Source: Emiliania huxleyi CCMP1516
Lineage: Eukaryota > Haptophyta > Isochrysidales > Noelaerhabdaceae
NCBI RefSeq assembly: GCF_000372725.1
Contig: NW_005197053.1
Span: 200,530-264,529, forward strand
Direction: 5' to 3'
DNA length: 64,000 nucleotides
A model generated the notes under the pieces. The model saw only the letters and a program-made list of their open reading frames with translations, was not told the origin of the DNA and did no database searches. This document shows positions 9,907-19,503 of the stretch, one piece after another. The position numbers and the translations under genes were made by a program. Every line of letters starts with the position of its first letter. The stretch's first letter is position 1.

Positions 9907-11198
9907 GTGAGATTGACCGTCCTCTTCCCAGCGCGGGCTGGAGCGCGCCTCCTCGGCCGCCGCGTCCTCCTCCGCCGCCTGGCGCTCCGCCGCCTCGCGA
10001 GCCGCCTTGGCCGCGGCCTCTTCCGCAGCCGCGTGCCCGTTGCTGCCCACGACGGTGCCGGCACACACGTTCCTATGCTCGCCGCCCTCAAGCCGCACCT
10101 GCTCGCCGAGACTGCTCTCGAGGTTGTTGCACTCCAAGAAAAGGAGTTCAAGTTCTACGAAGGCCACATTTCAATGCTTCAGACCTTCTCCACGCTGCTC
10201 GCGGGATTCGCCTTTACGACCTTTGTCAGCGTCAGCGAGCCCTTGACTGTCAACATGCTGCTCTTCAAAGCTCCGACCGGAGACTATACTGTATCGCCAG
10301 GAGACGAGGCAACCACGGTCCAGACCGCAACCACGATCCAGACCACTCTGGAGCATTTCAATGCCGTTGAGGCCTACACGTTTGCAACGCACTGGATCGA
10401 GGTGCTAGCGATCATCCTTTGCCTGGGCGAGAACTTGTACGTGCTCCAGGTATCGCTCGTCGCCACAATAATGGGCAACCGCCTCGCGCTGCGCGGCCCG
10501 GCTGGCAGCTTGAACCGCGCGATCGAGCTCATGGCTCGGGCGCTAAAGCGTGCCATCGATCGCTTCGTTCTCGGGTTGCAGTGGTTCATGCTCTCCATTG
10601 TGTTCCACGCGCTCAAGGTGCTGCACCCGCTGTCGAGCGTGATGGTGTGCATCGTCGTCTTTAAGCTGTGGCGCCGCACCCACCGCCATATCCGCGCGAT
10701 CGCCGCGGCCTTCCGGCTCGATAGCGAGCACGTCGTCATCGCCGCGTTTCCTTCGGAGCAGCAATCCTCCTCGAGCACCCGAGCTTCCTTCAAGCCGGCG
10801 AGCAGAAAGCGGCGCACGTCGAACCCGCTGTTTGCCCTGACGGGCGCGTGGCGGGAGGTCACCGAGGTATAACCCTAACCCCAAACCTTACTCTGACCCT
10901 GCCCCTGACCCTAGCCCTGACCCTAAGAAACCCCAACCAGGTCGATCAGAAGGTGGAGGCCGCCATCAGGAGGCGCCCGGAGTCGGCGGCCGAGCACCTG
11001 GTCGCCATGCATCAGGAGCAGACGACCAGCGCCGCCGCCTGCGCGCCAGCCAGCGCCGTCACGTTCGAGATGGATGTGGAGCTTGGTGAGGGGCACGGGC
11101 CCGACAGGCGGCCAGGCGCGCTGCCGCCCGCGCTCGTCCGGAGCAACACCTCACTCGGCCCGTTCGATTTCATCGTGAGGACGCTGCGAGGCCTCTGA
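9907..11198 (+). CDS. Orai-like four-helix membrane protein
   Basis: Exons 9907-10866 and 10941-11198 give up to 405 residues. The core has four hydrophobic segments: around STLLAGFAFTTFVSV, EVLAIILCLGENLYV, WFMLSIVFHALKV and SSVMVCIVVFKLW. The loop NRLALRGPAGSLNRAIELM lies between helices two and three. This layout, with an acidic helix before the first membrane segment, resembles Orai/CRAC calcium channels of protists. I could not check the selectivity-filter Glu, so the function is tentative. The first 55 residues are Arg/Leu-rich and may be untranslated; an inner ATG at 10075 is an alternative start. The 74-base intron consists of telomere-like CCCTAA/CCCTGA repeats. Confidence 0.55.
10867..10940 (+). 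repeat. Telomere-like intron in the Orai-like gene
   Basis: GTATAACCCTAACC through CCCTGACCCTAGCCCTGA to CCAACCAG. Donor GT and acceptor AG; removal keeps the frame (GAG|GTC). Confidence 0.85.
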
Positions 11199-11669
11199 TG
11201 TCAGACTCTGTTCAGGTTAGTCAGGCTGTGAGAACGTACACGTCGCTGTGAGTCGCACTCGCCCACCAAGGCTCCAGCAACCCGATACGACTGACCGTTT
11301 CTGACCCGGCGAACCGGTGAGTACCGGCACCATCACGGCACTCGCCTCTGTGTTCGTGCGTCGCCCATCTCTCCTGGAGATGCCTGCTCTATTTGTTTGT
11401 GCCCGCCTCCTTCACCTACGAGCTCGTATGCCACGTCGCCGCCTGTGTTTGGGTTTCTATGAACTATGTTTGCGATTTGGGTTTTGGATTTCGTCTATAT
11501 GATTCTTGGAGCACTTGGAGTGCAGTTATTAACCTCACATCCAGGGCCGAGGAGCTGAGAAGCGCACCCAGCGGGCCGGATGATCGGTGTCGGGTTCTAT
11601 GTATTTATTTGTCCCTCCCCCTGGGTTGTCTGTTGCTGTTTTTTTTTGTTGAATTCATTGGCTAGTGCC
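11199..11669. other. Intergenic; no gene seen
   Basis: 3' flank of the Orai-like gene and short weak open frames only. Confidence 0.4.
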
Positions 11670-11677
11670 ATTTCACT

Positions 11678-12548
11678 CTGAGGGAGGGTGTAGAGGATGT
11701 AGAGTGTAGAGCGCTGTAGAGCTGTAGAGCTGTAGAGCGCTGTAGAGCTGTAGAGCTCTACATCCGCCGCGTGACGAGGCGCCTGCGTTGTAGAGCGATG
11801 TAGAGGCGCTCTACAACGTGAAATCTCTACAACAAACTCTACATCATAAGCGGCGAACGAGGCACGGTCGCTCTCCGACATGAGGCGCGTTGCACTTGCC
11901 AGTGCTGCCCTGGCCTTCTGTCTGCCCGCCCAATGGGTGGCAGGTGCCTCTGCTGCTATGGCATGCCTCACGGCTGCGACTGGCCGGCGCCTCGGCGCGT
12001 CAGCTCGGCTCGGCGTAGCGATAGTGGCCAGCGCAACTCGCCTGGACTCAACGCTCAGCCAGGAGCTCCCGCACGCGCTGGCGCGAGTCATGGCGCATGC
12101 AACGCGTCTGAATGCTCGCCTCGCCTCGCGCAAATGCGACCGTCCTCGCAGCCGACAGTCCACCGCCTGCTAAAGAAGCACAGCGACGAATGCGGCACCG
12201 GCGACACATGGCAGGCTGGTCATGACGCAGTTATAGGGTGTTGTGTGCCGTCAGAGGGACTCTCTGTGTGTCAGGGATAGTCAGGGCTGTCCATCAGAGC
12301 TTCACTAAGCTCGGAGACACCCCATTAGCGCGGCTCGACCTCTTTGAGTCACTGCCTTCCCGGCGGTTTGGCTGTAGAGCCTCTACAACAAACTCTACAA
12401 CAAAATCGCGCTCTACATCGCTCTACAACGCAGGCGCCTCGTCACGCGGCGGATGTAGAGCTCTACAGCTCTACAGCGCTCCAGAGCGCTCTACATCTCT
12501 ACAGCTCTACAGCGCTCTACACTCTACATCCTCTACACCCTCCCTCAG
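11678..12548. mobile_element. 871-bp element with long terminal inverted repeats and 8-bp target duplication
   Basis: Left end CTGAGGGAGGGTGTAGAGG and right end CCTCTACACCCTCCCTCAG are inverted. The arms stay alike for well over 100 bases and are built from TGTAGAG heptamers. The octamer ATTTCACT flanks both ends (11670-11677, 12549-12556). Removing the element leaves a site resembling 19767-19787 (TTTCACAGTGGCACAGCT), as expected for an insertion. An 8-base duplication suits hAT-like DNA transposons. The middle holds an open frame at 11880-12173 (97 residues, signal-peptide-like start MRRVALASAALAFCL) with no transposase similarity that I recognise. Confidence 0.8.
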
Positions 12549-12837
12549 ATTTCACTGTGGCACAGCTCGCGTTACAAAACCTTGATTTTGACCATTGCGC
12601 TAGGGTGCCCACAGGACCCAAAAAAAGAAAATAAAAAGAAATGGGCGAACCCCAAGTGCTCCCCGATCGCAGCACTTCGTGTGAGAGAGAGATTTTAGCT
12701 TTGTCTTCTCTTCGTGTGTTGGAGAGTCGAGATATTGAGAGTGTGACTAGGAGGGAGGGACGCTGGGGATTCTCAAAGGTATACCCTTGGAATGGCCGGA
12801 TCCAGCCTTGCGCGAAAAATGTACCTCTCGGTGCCTT

Positions 12838-12947
12838 CCAGAGGCAGCTGCGAGGCCTGCGACCCCGCCGAGTAGACGGCGTCACACAGCAGGTGGCGCT
12901 GTGTGACGCCGTCCACTCGGCGGGGTCGCAGCTGCCTCTGCGCGTCC
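12838..12947. repeat. Long foldback (hairpin) upstream of the U1-C gene
   Basis: Arms of about 46-55 bases pair almost perfectly: left CAGAGGCAGCTGCGAGGCCT..., right ...GGGGTCGCAGCTGCCTCTG. The loop is about 7 bases, and one arm has an 8-9 base insertion (AGGCCTGCG). This could be a small foldback element or an RNA hairpin. Confidence 0.85.
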
Positions 12948-13007
12948 TGGGGAGGTACATGTAGCACTCGCAGCGTTGCCTTGCGACGAATTTTTCTTCT
13001 GTCCAGC

Positions 13008-13049
13008 CAGTCTGCTGTGAGGCGCGCTTGTAGTAAAATTCTTCTGTCC
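13008..13049 (+). promoter_or_regulatory. AAATTCTT promoter-like motif before U1-C
   Basis: CCAGCCAGTCTGCTGTGAGG followed by TAGTAAAATTCTTCTGTCC. The U1-C ATG is 185 bases downstream. The same pairing of CCAGTC/CTGTGAG with TAAAATTCTT recurs near other genes here. Confidence 0.55.
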
Positions 13050-13233
13050 TTCGCTGGCTCCTCCGGTTTGCGTCGCCTGGCCCCGCCACCACAGCCGCCG
13101 CCATCACCGCCGCCGCCGCCTGGTCACCGCCGCCGCATCGCAGCCACATCGCCACGCCGCGCCTCCACACGCGCGACGCCTTGAGCGCGTCGCCGTCCCA
13201 CAGGTCTCGGGCGCTGGACCCAGATATCCAGAG

Positions 13234-13460
13234 ATGCCGCGCTACTACTGCGAGTACTGCGACATCGCGCTCACGCACTCGTCGGTGCCGGGCCGCAAGC
13301 AGCACCACTCGGGGCGCAAGCACATCATGAACGTCATCGAGTACTGGGCGAACTTCCAGCCCGCGCTTCCGACGGCCCCTCCGCCGGGTGCGCAGCGGCC
13401 GCCGCCGCCGATGATGGGGATGCGGCCGATGCCGCCGGGCATGATGCCGATGCCGCCGCG
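13234..13460 (+). CDS. SNRPC: U1 small nuclear ribonucleoprotein C, first exon
   Basis: Component of the U1 snRNP that stabilises pairing of U1 RNA with the 5' splice site in the nucleus. The N-terminus [17 protein letters not shown] is the diagnostic U1-C zinc finger, with C6, C9, H24 and H30 all present, followed by [13 protein letters not shown] and a Pro/Met-rich tail. A donor GTGCGTGG follows at 13461 and the remainder probably lies in or beyond the N gap. Residues 11-12 are Ile-Ala where human U1-C has Thr-Tyr. Confidence 0.92.
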
Positions 13461-13637
13461 GTGCGTGGCGCGCCCCCTCTCTTCCAGCACTAGCCGACCG
13501 CTCGCTCCACCACACCCGCTGCTGGTCGGAACCCCACATCAACGCCTCCCACCTCGCCCTCGCCTCTGCCCCCTCCCGCTCCCCACTAAGTGACTCCATC
13601 TTGTGGGTTGCTTGGGGAAGTTGATCAATTTTGTCGT

Positions 13638-14055
13638 NNNNNNNNNNNNNNNNNNNNNNNNNNNNNNNNNNNNNNNNNNNNNNNNNNNNNNNNNNNNNNN
13701 NNNNNNNNNNNNNNNNNNNNNNNNNNNNNNNNNNNNNNNNNNNNNNNNNNNNNNNNNNNNNNNNNNNNNNNNNNNNNNNNNNNNNNNNNNNNNNNNNNNN
13801 NNNNNNNNNNNNNNNNNNNNNNNNNNNNNNNNNNNNNNNNNNNNNNNNNNNNNNNNNNNNNNNNNNNNNNNNNNNNNNNNNNNNNNNNNNNNNNNNNNNN
13901 NNNNNNNNNNNNNNNNNNNNNNNNNNNNNNNNNNNNNNNNNNNNNNNNNNNNNNNNNNNNNNNNNNNNNNNNNNNNNNNNNNNNNNNNNNNNNNNNNNNN
14001 NNNNNNNNNNNNNNNNNNNNNNNNNNNNNNNNNNNNNNNNNNNNNNNNNNNNNNN
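13638..14055. other. Assembly gap (Ns)
   Basis: 418 unresolved bases. Open frames crossing it are artefacts. Confidence 1.
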
Positions 14056-14360
14056 AGAGGGAGGAAAAAAAGGCAGCACGGGAGGGAGGAACAAGACAAG
14101 GAAAAACAGAAAGAAGAGAGCGCGGGAGAGAAAAGAACACAAAAAACAAAAGCGGAAGAGGAAGAGGAAGAACACAAAAACAACAAAACGGCAGGGGAAA
14201 CGACAAAAAGAAAAGAAGAAAAAAGGCGCGACGGGAGAAAGAGAGGAGCAGAAAGAAAGAAAAAAAGGGAAGAGAGAAACAAAAAAAAGCAAAAAAAGAA
14301 AGAGAAGAAAAGGAAAAAAGAAAAGAAAAAAAAAGAAAAAATCACCCCCCCCCCCCCCCC
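14056..14360 (+). repeat. Purine-rich low-complexity block ending in poly-C
   Basis: Nearly pure A/G (GAAAAACAGAAAGAAGAGAG type) for about 280 bases, then a run of 16-17 Cs. Together with the gap, this marks an unresolved repeat. Confidence 0.9.
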
Positions 14361-14653
14361 GTCCTCTCCGGACTAGACATGTGCGCTACATTGCCTAGGG
14401 GTGGGGTGGTGGGGCCTATTGGGGCATAATGGCTTGTTGTAGTGGATATGAGTTGTGGGCGTGTCTCGCTGGCTTTCGCCAGCCTTTGCAGGCATCCTAA
14501 GTTCGGCGGCTCAGCCTCCTCTGCGCCAGGGATCGCGCGGGGCGCAGCACGCCCTGTGTCGTCTGCGCGAGATCCTAGTCCCTGGTTCACCGAGGCGCCC
14601 CCTACAGGGAGTCAGCTCAGCCGCGTTCCTTGTAGTGTGATGCCTTTAAGTCT

Positions 14654-15340
14654 TTAGGTGTTTGTTGTGCTAGCTTGTGAGGCCTTGACAAACTTGATCT
14701 CTCGTGCGTGAGTCGTCGCCTCTTCTGTGGTGAGGTGGTCGAGTCCCACTCTCCTTAGTTCTTCATTCACTCGCCTGCTCAGTCGTAGTCTGCCGTAGTA
14801 ATCAATCGTCCCCATGGGTTCTACTTTGTCGCTTATTTCTTTCAGGGGACTAGCACTAGCCGTCTTCCACATGGTCCCTCGGGTCCCTGCTGCTCCTAAT
14901 CTCTTCGTACATCCTCCTGCTGATCTCCGCAACGTCCTGCTCCCTCCCTCGTCTCGCCCGGGGGCGGCAAAGATGGAGAGGGGGGAGGGGGGGGGAATGA
15001 GGGAGAAGGAGAGAAAGAAAGAGGAGGAGAGAGAAAGAGGGCTAGGATGGGGGGGGGGGAGAGAGGGGGCAGGGGGGGGTTTGGAATGTCCGACTCCCGG
15101 GTGGAGACACTGCCCTTTGCAGGAGTCACGTGTCCCCAACGACCGGCAGTCGGTAATGAGGTTTGGTTGGTTGAGGAAGACGGCCTCCGGTTCCTGAAGC
15201 AGGGCAGAAATAAATAAAGGTTAGGGACGTCTCGGGCAGTTATCGCCGCGTTGAATCCCTCCGTCTGCCGGAACGATATCCCATCGGTTATAATAACCGT
15301 CGGCAATCGATAGTCAAAGTTGGGCTCCGGAAAGCGATAG
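14654..15340 (-). pseudogene. Degraded coding remnant of unknown family, perhaps a mobile element
   Basis: Minus-strand frames contain protein-like stretches (FDYRLPTVIITDGISFRQTE upstream; IDYYGRLRLSRRVNEELRR and GLDHLTTEEATTHAREIKF downstream), separated by a G-rich low-complexity block at 14945-15080. There is no common open frame. The style suggests an old retroelement or captured gene. I cannot name it. Confidence 0.35.
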
Positions 15341-15840
15341 AGCGCCCGCCCATGCCCTCCGCTTGTTGTGCAGCACCCGCGGCGCGCGCGCGCCGCGGTG
15401 TTGACCAACGACCGTGCCACTGGAGGCTCCCACGCCCCTCGCGGCGATCCGCATCGAGGCCGCCCGTCGGCGCAGCAAAGGCACTGCGCACTTCTGGGCA
15501 GCGCCCAGAATGCAGGGAAGGCCTTGGCGCTTCTCGCCAGCCAGGCTGACTCGGCAACCGGCACGCGAGCCGACTGCGCGTCCCGAGCCCACGGATCGGC
15601 GCCGTCGCACAGGCCCGCCAGCCGCCGCGCAGCTCCAGAGAGGCCACTGGCGTTGCGCTGCACTGCTTGAAGCTGATGTTGAGGCGCTGCACTGCTCAAA
15701 GCTGCCCCATGCGCCGCCGCGAGCGCCGCGCCGTGGCCTCGTTCTCTGGCGAGCCCCAGCACGACCCCTCGCGGCCACTCGCGCCGTTGCAGCAGCTCCG
15801 ACCCCGCCACTCCGGCTCCCGAGCGTACTAGTACTTGTTT
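15341..15840. other. Upstream region of the ankyrin-kinase; no gene seen
   Basis: GC-rich. It has open frames on both strands without protein-like character. Confidence 0.35.
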
Positions 15841-15856
15841 TGTTTAAATTCTTTCG
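15841..15856 (+). promoter_or_regulatory. AAATTCTT motif 8 bases before the ankyrin-kinase ATG
   Basis: TGTTTAAATTCTTTCG, the same core as the motif found before other genes, directly ahead of the ATG at 15865. Confidence 0.55.
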
Positions 15857-15864
15857 CTGCCGCC

Positions 15865-18800
15865 ATGAGCGGCGCCATCAGCCCGACCGTGCTCGCCGAG
15901 CTGGCCAAGGGCAACCTGACGTTGCTGCGCGCCCTCCTCGCCGGGTGGACGCGCGGTGCGGCGCTCACGGCCCTGCTCGACGCGCGGCTCGAGGCCGAGA
16001 ACCACTTCACGCTGCTGACTATCGCCGCTGAGCGCGGGCAGGCCGATGCCGTGCGGCTGCTGATTGAGAGCGGCGCGAGCGTGGGGGCGACGACGGGCCG
16101 TGGCTCCTCCGCGCTGTTCGTCGCGTGCGAGAAGGGCCAGCTCGAGTGCGTTCGGCTGCTTCTCGGCGCCAGCGCTGACGCCGACCAAGCCAAGGGTGAC
16201 GGCGCCACGCCGCTGTTCATCGCGTGCCAGAAGGGCCAGCTCGAGTGCGTGCGGCTGCTTCTCGGCGCCAGCGCGGCGGTCAACCAAGCCAAGAACAGCG
16301 GCGGCACGCCGCTGTACATCGCGTGCCAGGAGGGCCAGCTCGAGTGCGCCCAGCTGCTCCTCGAGGCTGGCGCGGCGGCCAACCAAGCCAACGTCAACGG
16401 CGTCACGCCGCTGTACATCGCGTGCCAGAACGGCCACCTCGAGTGCGCCCAGCTGCTCCTCGAGGCCGGCGCGGCGGTCGACCAAGCCAAGGATGACGGC
16501 ACCACGCCGCTGAGCGCTGCGAGCCAGGCTGGCCAGATCGACTGCGTCCGTCTGATGATCACCGCGGGCGCTGCGGTGAACCAAGCAGACACTGACGGCA
16601 TCACGCCGCTGCTCGTCGCGTGCGACGAGGGCCACCTCGAGTGCGCCCGGGAGCTGCTTCTCGAGGCGCGTGCGGCAGTCAACCAAGCCGAGGAGAATGG
16701 CGCCACGCCACTGTACGTCGCGTGTGAGAAGGGCCACCTCGAGATCGCCCAGCTGCTTGTCAAGGCTCGCGCGGCGGTCGACCAAGCCGAGGAGAACGGC
16801 TTCACGCCGCTGCACATTGCGTGCCAGAAATTTCAGCTCGAGTGCGCCCAGCTGCTCCTCGGCGCCGACGCGGCGGTCAACCAAGCCACGGGAGACGGCG
16901 CCGCGCCGCTGTTCATCGCTTGCCAGGAGGGCCACCTCGAGTGCATCCAGCTGCTTCTCGAGGCCGGCGCGGCGGTCGACCAAGCCAGGGACGACGGCGC
17001 CACACCGCTGTACATCGCGTGCCAGAAGGTCTACCTCGAGTGCGCCCGGCTGCTTCTCGGCGCCGGCGCGGCGGTCGACCAAGCCAAGGATGACGGCACC
17101 ACGCCGCTGAGCGCTGCGAGCCAGGCTGGCCAGATCGACTGCGTCCGTCTGATGATCACCGCGGGAGCTGCGGTGAACCAAGCAGACACTGACGGCATCA
17201 CGCCGCTGTACGCCGCATGCCAAGAGGGCCACCTCGAGTGCGCCCAGCTGCTCCTCAAGGCCAGCGCGGTGGTTGACAAAGCCAAGAACAACGGCGCCAC
17301 GCCGCTGTACATCGCGTGCCAGAACGGCCAGCTCGAGTGCGTCCAGCTGCTCCTCGGCGCCGACGCGGTGGTCAACCAAGCCAAGCAGACTGGCGCCACG
17401 CCGCTGCACATCGCGTGCCTGGAGGGCCTCTCCGCTGTCGTGCTCTGCTTGCTGCGGGCGGGCGCTAACACAGCGGCGAGCACCTCTGACGGGCATACGG
17501 CGCTGCAGCTGGCCAAGGAGAAGGGCCACACCGAGTGCGAGCGCGCCTTTGAGGCGGCGGCGAGGGAGGCGAAGAGAGCGGAGATTGAGGCGAAGGTGGA
17601 GAGGGCAGTGGCCGAGAGGGCGGCGGCCGAGAGGGTGGAGGCCGAGAGGGCGGCCGAGGAGGCTGCGGCGGCGCTGCTGGCGGAGGAGGAGGTGGAGAAG
17701 TGCGCCGAGGAGAAGAAGAAGGCCAAGAAGAGGGGCAAGAAGAAGAAGCAGGGCGGCGGGGGCGGCGCTGGGCCGTCGCAAGAGGCCGAGGCGCCGGCGG
17801 AAGAGGGGGAGGAGGAGGTGGTGGCGGCGGCGGCGGAGGCGGAGCTTGCGGCGGCGCTCGAGGAGAGGCGCGCGCGCGACAAGCTCAAGGAGGCGCGGAG
17901 GCGGGACAGCCAGCGGCTGCGCAAGGCGCATGGCGCGGCGATGGGCGCGCTCAAGTCGCTCGACACCGCGGACAGCCCCTCTGCGCTCCGAGCGGGCATC
18001 GCCGCCGCCAGGCCGCACGTGGGAGTGCTGCCTGCCTTGGCCGAGGAGGTGAGCGCGGCGGAGTCGCGGCTGGAAGAGCTGTCTGTCACCGAGCCGGCCG
18101 CGGCGGAGGTGGCTGTTGCTCGGCCCGTCGAGATAGCCCTGTCGGACCTCACCGCGGCTACCGACGGGTTTGCAGAGGGCAAGCTGATTGGCAGCGGCGG
18201 CTTCAGCCACGTCTACGAGGCGTCGGCCGACCTCCACCTCTCCCTCGCCGCGCCTCCGCAGCTGCGCCACTTGCCGCTCGTCGTCAAGCGGGCAAAGTCG
18301 GGCCAGTCGGGCGGCTTGTCTCGGGCGGAGCTCGAGGTGAAGCTTCTCAAGGCGGTGAGCCACCCGCACCTGCTGCCGCTGCTCGGCTACTGCCTCTCGC
18401 CCGACGGCGTCTGCCTCCTCTCGCCGCTGATGCGCGGCGGCTCGCTCGAGGCGCGACTGCGTATCTCGGATCCCGACTGCGCGGCGCAGCTCCGGCGGCT
18501 GGGCATGGAAGAGCCGCCGAGGCCGCTGACGTGGCGGCAGCGCGTGCGGGTTGCGTGCGAGGCGACCGAGGCGCTCGTCTACCTCCACTCGAAGGGCATC
18601 GTGCACCGCGACGTCAAGCCGGACAACATCCTGCTCGACGAGAAGCTGACGGCCGTGCTCGCCGACACGGGTTTTGCCAAGGACCAGCGCCCGGACGCGT
18701 CTGTCCGCTGCCGCTCGACTGCCGCCCTTTACATGACCACGGGCTACCTCTGCCCCTCCATCATCAAGGGGGGCGAGTACTCGAGCAAGACGGACGGCTA

Positions 18801-19503
18801 CGCCATCGGCATCACTCTCCTCGTTTGCCTCACCAACCGTTCCGAGGTGCAGCTCACCGACCGGTGCGAGGACGAGTTCGAGGAGGACTGGACTGACATC
18901 GACGTGACGAGGATCGCAGACGCGGCGGCGGGGTGGCCTGAACCTGCGGCGCGCGCTGTCAAGGACCTCGCCAAGGCGGATGGGAAGAGCCTCTGCCACG
19001 AGAGCCTGCGCAAGCGGCCCACGCTGCCCGAGGCTCTCGCGACTTTGCAGGCGCTGCTCTCTGGCTCGCAGCGCGGGGCGGGGATGGAGGAGGCTGCGCC
19101 GGCACTTGGAGACGAGGCCGCCACCGCCGCCCGCACCACCGGCTACGAGCCTTCGCCGCTCTCGGTGCAGGTGCGCGGCATGCGCACGTCCGGCGACGCG
19201 CAGGCGCGCATCCAGGGCAACATGCTGCTCGCCTTCAACACGCTGATGCCGCGCCTCGACGCCGCGTACGCCTCGCGCTCTGCGGCGGCGCCCGACGGCT
19301 TCGAGGAGCGCATCAACTTTTGGCACCGCGAGTGCGGCCTGCCGACAGAGCTGCGGAGCCAGCTGCACTCGCTGCGCATCTGGGCGAACGCGGCGAGGCA
19401 CCACGACGCGGCGAGGTGGAGGAGGGATGGGCCGCGCAGCGAGGGGGAGGCCTCGCGGCTCGTGGCCGCGGTGACGGAGGCGATCGGGGCGCTCGAGGGG
19501 TGA
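15865..19503 (+). CDS. Ankyrin-repeat protein kinase with C-terminal HEPN/DUF4145-like tail
   Basis: One intronless frame of 1212 residues. Residues about 50-570 hold 16 ankyrin repeats (TPLYIACQEGHLECAQLLL type). Residues about 570-690 are a charged coiled coil with a Lys-rich patch (KKAKKRGKKKK). A protein kinase domain of the Pelle/IRAK/receptor-like type follows at about 755-1050: glycine loop IGSGGFSHVYE, lysine in LVVKRAK, catalytic loop HRDVKPDN near 914. The metal-binding DFG motif reads DTG (ADTGFAK), so activity may be altered. The tail has LHSLRIWANAARHHDAARW, which resembles DUF4145/HEPN-like helical domains. ATG 15865 is preferred over the in-frame ATG at 15835 because the promoter-like motif lies between them. 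Confidence 0.93.
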   Translation: MSGAISPTVLAELAKGNLTLLRALLAGWTRGAALTALLDARLEAENHFTLLTIAAERGQADAVRLLIESGASVGATTGRGSSALFVACEKGQLECVRLLLGASADADQAKGDGATPLFIACQKGQLECVRLLLGASAAVNQAKNSGGTPLYIACQEGQLECAQLLLEAGAAANQANVNGVTPLYIACQNGHLECAQLLLEAGAAVDQAKDDGTTPLSAASQAGQIDCVRLMITAGAAVNQADTDGITPLLVACDEGHLECARELLLEARAAVNQAEENGATPLYVACEKGHLEIAQLLVKARAAVDQAEENGFTPLHIACQKFQLECAQLLLGADAAVNQATGDGAAPLFIACQEGHLECIQLLLEAGAAVDQARDDGATPLYIACQKVYLECARLLLGAGAAVDQAKDDGTTPLSAASQAGQIDCVRLMITAGAAVNQADTDGITPLYAACQEGHLECAQLLLKASAVVDKAKNNGATPLYIACQNGQLECVQLLLGADAVVNQAKQTGATPLHIACLEGLSAVVLCLLRAGANTAASTSDGHTALQLAKEKGHTECERAFEAAAREAKRAEIEAKVERAVAERAAAERVEAERAAEEAAAALLAEEEVEKCAEEKKKAKKRGKKKKQGGGGGAGPSQEAEAPAEEGEEEVVAAAAEAELAAALEERRARDKLKEARRRDSQRLRKAHGAAMGALKSLDTADSPSALRAGIAAARPHVGVLPALAEEVSAAESRLEELSVTEPAAAEVAVARPVEIALSDLTAATDGFAEGKLIGSGGFSHVYEASADLHLSLAAPPQLRHLPLVVKRAKSGQSGGLSRAELEVKLLKAVSHPHLLPLLGYCLSPDGVCLLSPLMRGGSLEARLRISDPDCAAQLRRLGMEEPPRPLTWRQRVRVACEATEALVYLHSKGIVHRDVKPDNILLDEKLTAVLADTGFAKDQRPDASVRCRSTAALYMTTGYLCPSIIKGGEYSSKTDGYAIGITLLVCLTNRSEVQLTDRCEDEFEEDWTDIDVTRIADAAAGWPEPAARAVKDLAKADGKSLCHESLRKRPTLPEALATLQALLSGSQRGAGMEEAAPALGDEAATAARTTGYEPSPLSVQVRGMRTSGDAQARIQGNMLLAFNTLMPRLDAAYASRSAAAPDGFEERINFWHRECGLPTELRSQLHSLRIWANAARHHDAARWRRDGPRSEGEASRLVAAVTEAIGALEG
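16488..17225 (+). repeat. Recent duplication within the ankyrin array
   Basis: Two nearly identical stretches (about 16483-16610 and 17081-17208) encode the atypical repeat SAASQAGQIDCVRLMITAGA. They sit about 598 bases apart, which indicates a recent block duplication of six ankyrin units. Confidence 0.8.

Noticed and set aside
12517-14376. Open frames running through the N gap
   Set aside because: They cross unresolved bases and a purine-only block, so there is no evidence of coding.
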